Shown here one piece after another: positions 52,773-62,292 of a DNA stretch of 64,000 bases. Origin of the DNA: Bacillus thuringiensis (lineage in GTDB: Bacteria > Bacillota > Bacilli > Bacillales > Bacillaceae_G); the NCBI RefSeq assembly GCF_022095615.2, contig NZ_CP155560.1, forward strand, positions 62,001 to 126,000, written 5' to 3'. Position numbers and translations under genes: made by a program. Positions within the stretch are counted from its first letter, which is position 1, and each line of letters opens with the position of its first letter. The notes beneath the pieces were generated by a model. That model was not told where the DNA came from. It saw nothing but the letters and a program-made list of their open reading frames with translations, and ran no database searches.

Positions 52773-53006
52773 TTAGAAAGAAAGGCGAGTTTTGAAAAAA
52801 TGTTATTTAGAAGCTGCAGAAAACTTATGTAAGCTATAAAGTTTGTAGTATGCATTAGTATTAGTCAATCACGATTGGAGTTGCTAGCTATGCGTCTATC
52901 TATCGGTAAAGCAGCCGACGGAAGGGGAAATCGTCTCCCAGTTGATAGAATTTCATAATGGAAATAGTATAAAGCTAATATTAGGGAGTAGAGGGGGCAG
53001 AATGTT

Positions 53007-53378
53007 GTGAAAATAATCGCAGCTATTTTAGTCGGGACTGTAGCGTTAGAACATTTATTTATCATGATTCTTGAAATGTTCTTTATTGATTCAAAAGTAG
53101 CGAAACGCGCTTTTAAATTACCGAAGCATTTAGAAGGAGATCGAAACGTAGCTATTATGTTTGCAAACCAAGGGTTATATAATGGATTTTTAGCTGCTGG
53201 TCTCATCTGGGGACTTATACTTGGACCTAACCCAATTGGTTATATGCTTCAATTATTTTTCGTAATTTGTGTGGTGATAGCAGCTGTTTTTGGAGGTTTC
53301 ACATCTAATAAATCAATTATTTTGAAACAAGGACTTCCAGCTATTTTAGCACTGTTTGCCCTTTTAGCTATAATATAA
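53007..53378 (+). CDS. DUF1304 membrane protein
   Basis: 123 residues from GTG 53007 with AGAGGGGG upstream. Four hydrophobic segments (about 2-24, 50-70, 75-98, 105-123) and the family-typical N-terminus (ILVGTVALEHLFIMILEMFF) with FANQGLYNGFLAAGLIWG. DUF1304 proteins are small integral membrane proteins of unknown function, frequently next to MarR regulators as here. Confidence 0.82.
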   Translation: MKIIAAILVGTVALEHLFIMILEMFFIDSKVAKRAFKLPKHLEGDRNVAIMFANQGLYNGFLAAGLIWGLILGPNPIGYMLQLFFVICVVIAAVFGGFTSNKSIILKQGLPAILALFALLAII

Positions 53379-53408
53379 AACCAAAGCTTTTCAATAAAAT
53401 AGCTCACC

Positions 53409-54477
53409 TTGGAACAAATACGCTATTCTTTCTGTAGCTTCCTAGGAAAGGATGCGGACCACGCGAATGTGCAGCCTCACTCCGGGGCACAAGCAAATAT
53501 GGCTGTTTACTCTGCTTGTTTGAAGCCTGGAGATACAGTATTAGGAATGGATTTATCCCACGGTGGTCACCTTACACACGGGAGCCCTGTTAATTCCTCG
53601 GGTGTATTATACAATTTTATATCTTATGGAGTAAATAAGCGACATAAGATATTGACTATGATGAAGTTAGAACTTTAGCGCAGAAACATCAACCTAAAAT
53701 GATGGTAATTGGTGCAAGTGCATATTCAAGGATCATTGATTTTGAGAGATTATCGAGCATTGTAAAAGAAGTGAATGCATTATTTATGGCAGATATAGCC
53801 CATATTGCTGGGCTTGTAGCTACTGGAATGCATCCGAGCCCAGTTCCATATGCTGATTTTGTTACTACCACTACCCATAAAACCCTGCGTGGTCCTCGAG
53901 GGGGAATTATACTCTGCCGAAGAGATTGGGCTGCTACAATAGATAAGAGTGTATTCCCTGGTATGGTATACAAGGAGGGCCAGCTATGCACATGATTGCG
54001 GCCAAGGCAGTCGCTTTTAATGAAGCGTTGCAGCCCAAATTTAAAAAATATGTTTCAAATACAATAAAGAATGCTAAGGTGCTAGCAAAAGAACTAAGAG
54101 GGTTAGGCTTTAATGTGTTGACAGGTGGAACGGACAATCATTTGCTACTTATAGATCTTTGTAATATGAACCTAACAGGAAAAGAGGCTCAAATATTATT
54201 AGAGGAAGTAGGGATAACGGTTAATAAGAACTCCATTCCTTTTGATAAAAAGGGTCCTTTTATTACGAGTGGAATTCGTTTGGGGACACCAGCAGTTACA
54301 ACACAAGGAATGGGTGAACTAGAAATGATTAAAATTGCTGAAATCATTTGTTTAGTATTAAAGAATCCCCAGAATGTAAGAGCTAAAGAAAAAGCATATT
54401 CTATCGTAAAAGAATTAACTAAGAAATTTCCAATATACAAGGATATGACTTTAATGAAAGAGATAATAAGGAATTAA
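53409..54477 (+). pseudogene. glyA: Decayed serine hydroxymethyltransferase
   Basis: Three frames give the GlyA sequence in order: [20 protein letters not shown]...[12 protein letters not shown] (53409-53650), then DEVR-like continuation to [15 protein letters not shown] with the PLP lysine (to about 53960), then [17 protein letters not shown] to the end. Shifts occur near 53650 and at a 5-bp duplication GGTAT-GGTAT near 53960. The first 70 or so residues are missing. An intact chromosomal glyA must exist elsewhere, so this is a non-functional extra copy. Confidence 0.9.
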
Positions 54478-54519
54478 CCCGGGTCGGTTTTTTGCACCTT
54501 GTATTTAATTCTTAGCAAA

Positions 54520-54762
54520 ATGAATGGATTGCCCGAAGAATAGAAACCAGAGGATTTAGTTGTACCAAATGTACTGTTCTCATTTAGTGGAACGTTAGAA
54601 TAGAGTCACCTTCGTAAAAAAGCAGCAGAAGCACTTGAAAAGTTATTTGATTTAGCAAAGCAAGTAGGAATCCAGTTGAATGCTATTTCAGGGGTCCGCT
54701 CCTATAATTATCAAAAATATTGTATGCAAACAATGTAAAAAGAAAAGGACAAGAGCATACAT
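54520..54762 (+). pseudogene. Fragment of a VanY-like carboxypeptidase gene
   Basis: The sequence is clearly homologous at DNA level to 15578-15819 inside the vanY-like gene: GAGGATTTAGTTGTACCAAA, TTCTCATTTAGTGGAACG, then GAATCCAGTTGAATGCT. Stops replace codons (TAG at about 54540 and near 54600) and one deletion near 54718 shifts the frame. Only a middle part is kept; both the zinc-binding end and the N-terminal anchor are absent. Confidence 0.88.
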
Positions 54763-54768
54763 AACGAT

Positions 54769-54797
54769 AAAAGGAGCAAATTAATTTGCTCCTTTTT
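54769..54797. terminator. Palindromic bidirectional terminator
   Basis: AAAAGGAGCAAATTAATTTG and its complement form a perfect palindrome ending in T5; it marks the end of the leftward 54.8-56.8 kb operon. Confidence 0.8.
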
Positions 54798-55171
54798 CAC
54801 TTAAATTCCACATGAAACTTAGTATCGATTATTCCAAAAGCGACTTTACATGGGAATGGATTTCTCCCTGTTGAAGCATCAGACATACATGAAAGTACCC
54901 AATATTCCAATTCTATAGGTAAGCGGAATGCCTGGATACTACCATCATTGTGTTTTACTGTTACGATTGGTGTATTTATCCTAGTTGTAGCAAAACCATC
55001 TGTTGTTATCATCGCTACTGCATCATTATTATGAAAACCAGCGCTTAAAACCTCGTAAGTTATTCCATCTTTCTCATTGATAATCATGGGTATATTTAGA
55101 TAGGGATAATTATTTATATCCTTATGAATAGTTGTTCGCGCTGTATTCTTTCTTATCTGATTCCCTTGCAT
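54797..55171 (-). CDS. Uncharacterised protein, last gene after the YolD/UvrX pair
   Basis: About 124 residues from ATG 55171 with AAAGGA nine bases before; an ATG at 55198 has no site. Beta-rich sequence (TYEVLSAGFHNNDAVAMITTDGFATTRINTPIVTVKHNDGSIQAFRLP) with two cysteines near the end. Family not recognised. It follows yolD by about 50 bases in the same direction and may be part of the SOS operon, ending at a palindromic terminator. Confidence 0.5.
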   Translation of the reverse strand: MQGNQIRKNTARTTIHKDINNYPYLNIPMIINEKDGITYEVLSAGFHNNDAVAMITTDGFATTRINTPIVTVKHNDGSIQAFRLPIELEYWVLSCMSDASTGRNPFPCKVAFGIIDTKFHVEFK

Positions 55172-55219
55172 TGTATACATTCCTTTATAACACTCCAAAC
55201 ATCATCACCTAAATGTATT

Positions 55220-55561
55220 CTATTTTACGTCTATTATATTCGAAAATTTTATTGTCATCATATTATAGAAAGCATCCGTACATATGATGGAGCTATTTAA
55301 TGGATCTATATCGATAACGGTCATATAGTTAGTGAATAAATAACCGTCTTCATAATATGTAATTAATATCTCTTCTTCAGATAGCAATGAACATAGTAAC
55401 ATGTTCTCAATCAGTTCTTTCTCTTCTGAAGTTAAAATGGGGCGTGCAACTTTATTTTTCTCTTTGATTATTTCACGTATTCCGACGAATTGTTCTGGCA
55501 TTGCTGCAAATGGTGTCCATTTTACCATTCCTCTGCCTTTTGGCATATTAGCGTTGTTCAT
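55220..55561 (-). CDS. YolD-like protein
   Basis: 113 residues. The start NNANMPKGRGMVKWTPFAAMPEQFVGI is the YolD-like signature. YolD-like proteins are encoded with Y-family polymerases in Bacillus and may act with them like UmuD-type partners. The start overlaps the polymerase stop as ATGA, confirming an operon under the same SOS promoter. Confidence 0.88.
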   Translation of the reverse strand: MNNANMPKGRGMVKWTPFAAMPEQFVGIREIIKEKNKVARPILTSEEKELIENMLLCSLLSEEEILITYYEDGYLFTNYMTVIDIDPLNSSIICTDAFYNMMTIKFSNIIDVK

Positions 55562-56823
55562 GATTTGTGTCCCCCTAACAGTGTGTTTCTGTATCTAGCT
55601 GTTGCATTATTTGTATAGGAAATTCCTCTTAATATGCTATTTTTTCCAAACTTTGTGCGTATTTCATCCATTACTTTCGTTAGCTTTATTTCTTTTTCTC
55701 GTTGTATGATGTTATCAAAAAGAGAAATTTGTTCTTCTCCTTCACCAATTAGTTTTGTTAGAGAAATAGTAATACTTCTAATTGGTTCTCCAGTATATTG
55801 TTGATGTAGAAAATATAGACAAACTTGATAAATGTCCATGGTTAAGTTGGTCGGACGGCTTAAGGTATGTGTTTTGCTAAAGCCACCCGAATAACTTTTA
55901 CTATATCCAATTGAAAATTGAACGGTTTGAGCAAGTTTGTTTTGTTGTCTTAATCGATAGCAAACTTCTTCGGTATGTTCCAGTAGGATAATCGGAAATT
56001 CTTCTATTGTATAATCACGCATTAAAATTTGGCTTTTTCCTATAGAAGTTGTGGCAGGAACATATTTTTCTGAAATGCGACTAAAGTCAATCCCATTACT
56101 ATGTAAGTGTAATTCTTCGCCAATCACGCCGAAGCTTTGTTTTAAATATTTAAGAGGATAATTAGCTAAATCTCCAATTGAATGTATTCCTTTTTGATTT
56201 AATTTTGTTTCTGTTTTATGCGAAATCCCCCAAAACTTATTAAGCGGTCGTATGCTCCATAATTTTGTAGGTATATCTTCGTATGTCCAATAAGCGACTC
56301 CGTCTTTATTTTTCTTTGCTTCAATATCTAAAGCTACCTTACTCATCAATAGGTTAGGTGCAATCCCGATTGTGCATTCAATTCGTGTGTGTTCATATAT
56401 TTCACGTTTAAACTGTAATGCAAATTCATTTGGATTCCGGGCAAATAGATGGATGCTATCGGTAATATCCATAAAAAATTCATCGATGCTGTATTGATGA
56501 AAGTCTTCAATAGGAACATATTGTAGAGCTAACTTCGTTATGTAATTGGAGCACTTAATATAGGTTCCCATAATTGGATTCACAATAAGGATATCTTTTT
56601 GTCGAGGAATCTCGTATAGCCTTGCCATCTTCTTTACACCCATTGCTTTTAAAGGTGGAGTTGCGGCTAAAACAATGGACCCATTCCTATTTACATCACC
56701 GACTACAGCTAATTTTGTATGAAGTGGGTCTAATCCCATTTTGATGCAACTAACAGAAGCATAAAAGCTGCGAAGATCGACACATAAAATGATTCTATTC
56801 GGTAAAATTGAATAGTCATACAC
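55558..56823 (-). CDS. uvrX: Y-family DNA polymerase (UvrX/YqjW type)
   Basis: 421 residues, AGGAGG before ATG 56823. Catalytic motifs: CVDLRSFYASVSC (first Asp) and YSIDEFFMDITD (Asp-Glu pair), then helix-hairpin-helix pattern GISHKTETKLNQKGIHSIGDLANYP and a little-finger domain. It carries out error-prone bypass of DNA lesions. Its promoter holds two LexA boxes. Such genes are common on Bacillus prophages and plasmids (uvrX of SPbeta). Confidence 0.93.
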   Translation of the reverse strand: MYDYSILPNRIILCVDLRSFYASVSCIKMGLDPLHTKLAVVGDVNRNGSIVLAATPPLKAMGVKKMARLYEIPRQKDILIVNPIMGTYIKCSNYITKLALQYVPIEDFHQYSIDEFFMDITDSIHLFARNPNEFALQFKREIYEHTRIECTIGIAPNLLMSKVALDIEAKKNKDGVAYWTYEDIPTKLWSIRPLNKFWGISHKTETKLNQKGIHSIGDLANYPLKYLKQSFGVIGEELHLHSNGIDFSRISEKYVPATTSIGKSQILMRDYTIEEFPIILLEHTEEVCYRLRQQNKLAQTVQFSIGYSKSYSGGFSKTHTLSRPTNLTMDIYQVCLYFLHQQYTGEPIRSITISLTKLIGEGEEQISLFDNIIQREKEIKLTKVMDEIRTKFGKNSILRGISYTNNATARYRNTLLGGHKS

Positions 56824-56846
56824 TATAACTCCTCCTAATAATAACG

Positions 56847-56860
56847 AGAACGTTTGTTCT
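56847..56860. promoter_or_regulatory. LexA (SOS) box 1
   Basis: AGAACGTTTGTTCT keeps the GAAC-N4-GTTC core of the Bacillus SOS box. It lies 24 bases from the uvrX start. Confidence 0.7.
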
Positions 56861-56881
56861 TATTCTTGTTCTTATTATACA

Positions 56882-56895
56882 CGAACTTACGTTCT
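56882..56895. promoter_or_regulatory. LexA (SOS) box 2
   Basis: CGAACTTACGTTCT matches the Bacillus consensus CGAAC-N4-GTTCG except for the last base. Centre-to-centre distance to box 1 is 35 bases. Confidence 0.8.
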
Positions 56896-57165
56896 TTTAT
56901 GAAGTGATTTTTGAAAAAATATTTAATTATATGTAGTAGAAATAAGTAGAACGACAGAGAGAAATAACGGCCAAATGTTATTGAAGTTTCTAGGATATAA
57001 GCTGTATCATTTATATTGGTTAGTACAGGAAGAAAATGATGGGAGGATGTAAGGTATATTATCCTTTCAAAAGGTGATAGTAATTTATCGTAAAAAGAGG
57101 TTTCTATTACGAGATTATGTGAAAATATAATTTCACATAATAGATTGAAGGAGGATTTTTCATAA

Positions 57166-57393
57166 ATGGAGCAGGTTATACAAGAGTTTTTTTCTCCAAG
57201 TAAAAACTATAAGGTTCAAATCATTAAAAGAAAAGATGGGCTATACACAACAGAAGCTTATAGATGGATGGAGGATTGTGGATATGAATTTTGGAGTTAT
57301 ATATCACAAGGATTGACTTTGATAGATAGTGAGGAACATGCGCGTAAAATTGCTATGGAACAACTAAAGGAATGTTCAAGAGATGAGTTTTAA
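57166..57393 (+). CDS. Small uncharacterised protein (75 residues)
   Basis: ATG 57166 with GAAGGAGG about ten bases before. Sequence MEQVIQEFFSPSKNYKVQII then KRKDGLYTTEAYRWMEDCGYEFWSY is compact, with aromatic residues and a helical end (EEHARKIAMEQLKECSRDE). Such small proteins are common in the group; the family is unknown to me. A terminator follows 160 bases later. Confidence 0.6.
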   Translation: MEQVIQEFFSPSKNYKVQIIKRKDGLYTTEAYRWMEDCGYEFWSYISQGLTLIDSEEHARKIAMEQLKECSRDEF

Positions 57394-57545
57394 TAATACG
57401 CTATTTTATTTGTAAAATTATAAGGAATATGATGTTTTTTGAAAATATAGAAATAAAATTTATTTAATCTTATTTATTTTATAAGAATTGTAAGGTATAC
57501 TAAAAGTAGGTGCAAAAATGCGCTATTTGAAAAAGAGTGCAAGTC

Positions 57546-57578
57546 AGAAAGGAATCCGTAAAGGATTCCTTTTTTGTT
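57546..57578 (+). terminator. Rho-independent terminator
   Basis: AAAGGAATCC pairs with GGATTCCTTTTTT around a short loop. Confidence 0.75.
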
Positions 57579-57724
57579 TTTTAGTAAATGAAGCAACTTC
57601 CTATTATCTCTGTCTTTTTTATAAACATAACAGGTATTTTTGGAAAATTGCCACATTCCTGTAACAAAACAAAGGTATGTTATGTGTGTAAAAGATAAAG
57701 AGAAAGAGAAAGAAGGAGAAAGTT

Positions 57725-58957
57725 GTGAAAAAAATTTTACCAATTGTTGCGTTGTTAGGCATGATGAATTTTGGAGTACAGGAAATGAATGTAAGAGCTG
57801 ATACCTATCACAAGAGCGATTCAAAAATTAGTTTTTGGGATTCAAAAAGGAAAGGTACTAATTTCATGAATAGTACGTCATTACCTGAAAACTATAAAAG
57901 TGCAAAAGAAGCTAATATTGAATATGTTCGTTTAGCACCTGATAAATGGGCAAAGGATAAAGATTTTTTATTTGAGGATAAACCAGATACCTCTGGGAAG
58001 GATTTTCTGATAGGTAATGCAGATAACTATCAGGGATTAGTAAAGGAGGATCTAGAAAAATTAAAAGCGGATTTAGATGCCGCACAATCGCAGGGAATGA
58101 AAGTTGTTCTTACAATGTTATCCTTGCCTGGTGATCGGTGGCGCCAATTTAATAATAACAAGAATGACGACAGAATATGGGAAGAAGAGAAGTATCAAGA
58201 ACAAGCAAGTCAATTTTGGAAAGACCTTGCTTTGGAACTAAAAGATCACCCTGCAGTGGTCGGTTATAATATTATAAATGAACCGCATCCAGAAACAGCT
58301 AAAAATAATAGATATAATGACTTTTGGACGGAAGATTACGAGAAATGGTATGCAAAAGTGAAAGGAACGACAGCAGATTTAAACGAATTTTATGAAAAGG
58401 TGATTCATTCTATCCGTGAAGTGGACCAAGAAACACCGATTATTTTAGATTCAGGTTTATATGCTACTCCATGGGCCTTTAAATATTTAAACCCAGTAGA
58501 GGATAAAAAAACACTTTACGCATTTCATATGTATGAACCATATGAATTAACGAGTCAAGGTGAAAAACAAAATAAGGAATATCAATATCCAGGATTAGTA
58601 AAAGTAGGGGATTTAGAGAAACCTGTAATGTGGAATAAACAGGGATTAGAGAAATTTTTAAAGCCAATCCAGCTATGGTCTAAGAAAAATCATGTACCAT
58701 CTAATCGAATTATTGCAGAGGAGTTTGGAATTAACCGTACCGTTCCAGGAGCTACCCAATACATGCAAGATCTTATTTCTATCTTCAACCAAAAAGGGTG
58801 GCATAAATCATTCTATGCATTCCGTGAAGACACATGGACGGGAATGAATTATGAATTGGGAACAGGAAAAATAAAATGGGACGAAGAGGGTAAACCGATA
58901 CGGCAAGATAATCCACTATGGGATGTAATAAAAAAAGATTTACAGGGGCATAAGTAG
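57725..58957 (+). CDS. Secreted GH5-family glycoside hydrolase
   Basis: 410 residues from GTG 57725 (GAAGGAG site). Signal peptide ends near VRADT (about residue 25). The (beta/alpha)8 fold motifs of GH5 are visible: NIINEPHP with acid/base Glu186, FHMYEP (His/Tyr), and RIIAEEFGINR with nucleophile Glu333. GH5 covers endoglucanases, mannanases and related enzymes; which substrate applies is not clear. It stands alone between terminators, ahead of the enhancin-like gene. Confidence 0.9.
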   Translation: MKKILPIVALLGMMNFGVQEMNVRADTYHKSDSKISFWDSKRKGTNFMNSTSLPENYKSAKEANIEYVRLAPDKWAKDKDFLFEDKPDTSGKDFLIGNADNYQGLVKEDLEKLKADLDAAQSQGMKVVLTMLSLPGDRWRQFNNNKNDDRIWEEEKYQEQASQFWKDLALELKDHPAVVGYNIINEPHPETAKNNRYNDFWTEDYEKWYAKVKGTTADLNEFYEKVIHSIREVDQETPIILDSGLYATPWAFKYLNPVEDKKTLYAFHMYEPYELTSQGEKQNKEYQYPGLVKVGDLEKPVMWNKQGLEKFLKPIQLWSKKNHVPSNRIIAEEFGINRTVPGATQYMQDLISIFNQKGWHKSFYAFREDTWTGMNYELGTGKIKWDEEGKPIRQDNPLWDVIKKDLQGHK

Positions 58958-58987
58958 TTTAGAATTCTTGGTCTAAGAACTAAATGT

Positions 58988-59024
58988 AAGCATCTAATTC
59001 AAATAGAATTAGATGCTTTTTATA
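58988..59024 (+). terminator. Terminator of the GH5 gene
   Basis: AGCATCTAATTC pairs with GAATTAGATGCTTTTT; a second hairpin AAGGCGGA/TCCGCCTT lies just downstream at 59029-59067. Confidence 0.8.
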
Positions 59025-59028
59025 TCAA

Positions 59029-59067
59029 AAAAGGCGGAGTCATATTTAAGATTCCGCCTTTCTTTTA
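59029..59067. terminator. Second, downstream hairpin
   Basis: AAAAAAGGCGGA pairs with TTCCGCCTTTCTTTT across a 13-base loop. The stretch 59068-59519 then has no gene except a five-codon start (MKKID) at 59406 with its own AGGAG site, perhaps a decayed leader. Confidence 0.6.
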
Positions 59068-59519
59068 CATAAATAGTAGCAACCTGGTTTATTTACAATT
59101 AACAATAAGATTCTTAGAGAATAGTTTAGAAAAAAGTTAAGGAAGTTTAAATAAATGTGGTTGCAATTATGTAAACCTTTGAAGTTTAAAAAAATTATGA
59201 ATTTTTCGCTAGATTATAAGCTTTAAATGTTGAAATTTATTTACTTATTTCGCCAAATGAATACATTTATACAATTAGATGGAAGTTAAGGGTGTTGTAT
59301 CAAAACATAATAGTTTGTTATTGATGAGTTTATCGTAAAGTTGTTATTTAATGTGTCATCAAATAGTATTTGTATACAATGATAACTAAAGAAAAGGAGA
59401 TTATTATGAAAAAAATAGATTAAAAGATACAACATAAATAGCATGAATGGTTTTGGGAAAAAACATGAAAGCGAAAAAATCAATCCTTAAGCATATTAAG
59501 GAAAAATGAGGGAGAAAAC

Positions 59520-62123
59520 ATGGGGAATAATTCAAAACATAAAACTAGAAAAATACTTGCAGCCACCGCTACAGTAACTATGCTTGCAACTGGAATGATT
59601 TCTACAACAGATATCATTGCAGAGGAAACGCAGCAGCAAAATAAAATATCGACATCACTTCAAGAGGAAAAGTCAGTTAAATCAGAAAACAGAACGTATA
59701 CAGTCCCAGGAAAAGGGGATGTTGAGGTATTGAAACAACAGGAAAGAAAAAGTATGGCATTTAGTCCATATGAACCGACTGGTTTATATGCAAAGCCAAA
59801 TGAACAAATAACGATTAATGTAGAAGGAAATGAAAATATTCAAGCATACATTGGAACGTATTCGTATGATGCTTCTTGGAGAGAAGATTCTAAAATAAAA
59901 TCATTTACATTAAAACCAGGTATAAACACAATCCAATCTCCAAATGGAGGAATGATTTATTTTTACAATAAACAACAAGGTGGTACCATTCGAACAACAG
60001 TCACAACTGGTGGAACGACTACTCCTTTCTTTGAACTAGGCAAACATACAAAACAAGATTTAATAGACATGCTGAACCAAAATCCAAATGCACATGCAGT
60101 GGAGCTAAAAGGAGAACGTGTATTAATTACGGCCAGCCCTGCACGTGTTAAGAAATATTTGCTGGGTTCTAATACAGATCCTGTACAACTCTTAAAAAAG
60201 ATGGATGAAGCTACCCGAATTCAAGACAAAGTAGCTGGATTATCCGAAGAACAAGCTGACAAGCATTATATTCATTACGTAGAAGAAAATCATTCACCAG
60301 ATTATTATATGTATGCGACTTCTTATCGAACTGCATATGTAGGAGATGCAATTCAATACGTGTTAGATATAAATAAATTTATTAAAGATGGTTGGGGTCC
60401 TTGGCATGAGGCAGGGCATTTGAGACAGCAAGCACCTTGGAAGTTTTATAATATGACAGAAGTACAAAATAATATTTACAGCCTTTCTGTAGAAAAGGCG
60501 TTTAATCAACCATCCAATTTAGAGAAAAGTGGTATTTACCCGAAAGCGTTTCAATATCTAGAACAAGCGAATAAAAATTATGACGAAATAAGTGATGTTT
60601 TTGTCAAGCTTGTTATGCTTTGGCAACTACAATTAGCATATGGAGAAGACTTCTATCCTAAACTGCATCAATTGTATAGAGATATGCCTTCTAATGAACT
60701 TCCACAAACTGATGAAAATAAAAAACAATTATTTATGATCTCAGCATCAAAAGTAGCCAAACAAAATTTGATGCCTTTCTTTGAGAAGTGGGGATTACGT
60801 CCAAATAATGATACCATTCAAAAAGTGGCTGCATTAGGATATCCAGTTTTAACAGCAGAGATTTGGAAGGGGACAGATTCTAATCCGATTAAACCAGATG
60901 TGCCTAATGCAAATAATATTTTAGAAGGAAGCCAGTTTGCATGGTCAATGAAAGGGATTAGTGATTTCGAGTTTGCTAAAATCAATTTCAATAAGTCGGC
61001 TGAAGAAATGCAAGTGGACTTAAAAGCAGGCGTACCGCATCATTATTTTAATGAAACATATGCGAGTATTAAAGTACAAAATGCATCAGGCAAAGTAGTA
61101 TACAATAAAGATATTTATGGAAACAAACAACAAAATGCTGAATCGCAAAAAGTTCCAGTTAAAGTAGGAGATTATATTGAGTTAACACATCTAGAAGGTG
61201 TGCATAGAGCTACTTTAACAAATGTAAATAATAGTAAACAAGAAAGTTTTGGAAAAAAAGCAATGTACGAAGTTACAAAAGAAGGTCTGAAGAAAGTAGA
61301 AAAAATGCCAGAAGCAACAATTTTAGATGGAAATCAATTTGCATGGTCAATGAAAGGGATTAGTGATTTCGAGTTTGCTAAAATCAATTTCAATAAGTCG
61401 ACAGAAGAAATGCAAGTAGACTTAAAAACAGGCGTACCGCATCATTATTTTAATGAAACATATGCGAGTATTAAAGTACAAAATGCATCAGGCAAAGTAG
61501 TATACAATAAAGACATTTATGGAAATAAACAACAAAATGCTGAATCGCAAAAAGTTCCAGTTAAAGTAGGAGATTATATTGAGTTAACACATCTAGAAGG
61601 TGTGCATAGAGCTACTTTAACAAATGTAGATAATAGCAAACAAGAAAGCTTTGGAAAAAAAGCAATGTACGAAGTTACAAAAGAAGGTCTGAAGAAAGTA
61701 GAAAAAATGCCAGAAACAACGGTTTTAGACGGAAATCAATTTAGTTGGTCTTTAAAAGGATATAGTGATAGAGAAATTGCAAAAGTAAATTATAATAGGG
61801 TAACAGAGAAAATGCAGGTGAATTTAGAAACAGGCGTACCACATTCTTATTTTAATAATACGTATGCGAGTATCAAAGTACAGAATTCATCCGGTAGTGT
61901 TGTATACAATAAAGAAATAGTGGGAAATAGACAGCAAACTGCTGAAAGCCAAACTGTGCCGGTCAAAGTGGGAGATTATATCGAGTTTACCCATATAGAA
62001 GGGGAAGCAGTAAATGAAAAGACACGGGCTAAACTTACTAACCTTGAGAATAATAAACAAGAATATATAGGAAAAAAAAGAATCTATCAAGTTACTTCAA
62101 CGGGATTAAACAAAATAGATTAA
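59520..62123 (+). CDS. bel: Enhancin-like M60 metalloprotease with three mucin/carbohydrate-binding repeats
   Basis: 867 residues with GAGGGAG before ATG 59520. Signal peptide about 1-35. The M60/enhancin domain occupies roughly 75-465 with the gluzincin motif HEAGH (His296, Glu297, His300) in WGPWHEAGHLRQQAP. Three C-terminal repeats of 134 residues follow (about 470-600, 604-735, 738-867): the first two are almost identical, the third more divergent. Enhancin proteases degrade mucin of the insect peritrophic matrix; Bacillus versions such as Bel aid gut infection. The repeats probably bind glycans or mucin. No sortase or SLH anchor, so it is secreted. Confidence 0.9.
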   Translation: MGNNSKHKTRKILAATATVTMLATGMISTTDIIAEETQQQNKISTSLQEEKSVKSENRTYTVPGKGDVEVLKQQERKSMAFSPYEPTGLYAKPNEQITINVEGNENIQAYIGTYSYDASWREDSKIKSFTLKPGINTIQSPNGGMIYFYNKQQGGTIRTTVTTGGTTTPFFELGKHTKQDLIDMLNQNPNAHAVELKGERVLITASPARVKKYLLGSNTDPVQLLKKMDEATRIQDKVAGLSEEQADKHYIHYVEENHSPDYYMYATSYRTAYVGDAIQYVLDINKFIKDGWGPWHEAGHLRQQAPWKFYNMTEVQNNIYSLSVEKAFNQPSNLEKSGIYPKAFQYLEQANKNYDEISDVFVKLVMLWQLQLAYGEDFYPKLHQLYRDMPSNELPQTDENKKQLFMISASKVAKQNLMPFFEKWGLRPNNDTIQKVAALGYPVLTAEIWKGTDSNPIKPDVPNANNILEGSQFAWSMKGISDFEFAKINFNKSAEEMQVDLKAGVPHHYFNETYASIKVQNASGKVVYNKDIYGNKQQNAESQKVPVKVGDYIELTHLEGVHRATLTNVNNSKQESFGKKAMYEVTKEGLKKVEKMPEATILDGNQFAWSMKGISDFEFAKINFNKSTEEMQVDLKTGVPHHYFNETYASIKVQNASGKVVYNKDIYGNKQQNAESQKVPVKVGDYIELTHLEGVHRATLTNVDNSKQESFGKKAMYEVTKEGLKKVEKMPETTVLDGNQFSWSLKGYSDREIAKVNYNRVTEKMQVNLETGVPHSYFNNTYASIKVQNSSGSVVYNKEIVGNRQQTAESQTVPVKVGDYIEFTHIEGEAVNEKTRAKLTNLENNKQEYIGKKRIYQVTSTGLNKID
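60936..61740 (+). repeat. 402-bp tandem repeats in the enhancin-like gene
   Basis: The same wording (TTTGCATGGTCAATGAAAGG) starts at 60936 and 61338, exactly 402 bases apart; a third, diverged copy starts near 61740. Copies 1 and 2 differ at only a few scattered bases. Confidence 0.9.
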
Positions 62124-62157
62124 CATGAAAAACATTCAAATTTTTAGTTAGATGCTT

Positions 62158-62195
62158 AATAGTCGTTCATTATGAACGGCTATTTGGCTTTTATT
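62158..62195 (+). terminator. Terminator of the enhancin-like gene
   Basis: AATAGTCGTTCA pairs with TGAACGGCTATT with one mismatch, followed by TTGGCTTTTATTT. Confidence 0.6.
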
Positions 62196-62292
62196 TAATA
62201 TAAAGTGAAATTAATTTTAAAAATATGTTTGAGGACTGAGTGATGTTTAGGTGCTGTAGATTTGAGAAAAAAGAAACAGAATAATAAGGTAT

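Noticed and set aside
52865..53206. Leftward 113-codon frame opposite DUF1304
   Set aside because: It is antisense to a good family match with a ribosome site; no start signal of its own.
57474..57824. Leftward 116-codon open frame across the GH5 promoter region
   Set aside because: It runs over a terminator and the start of the GH5 gene and has Ser/Leu/Phe-biased composition typical of an antisense frame.
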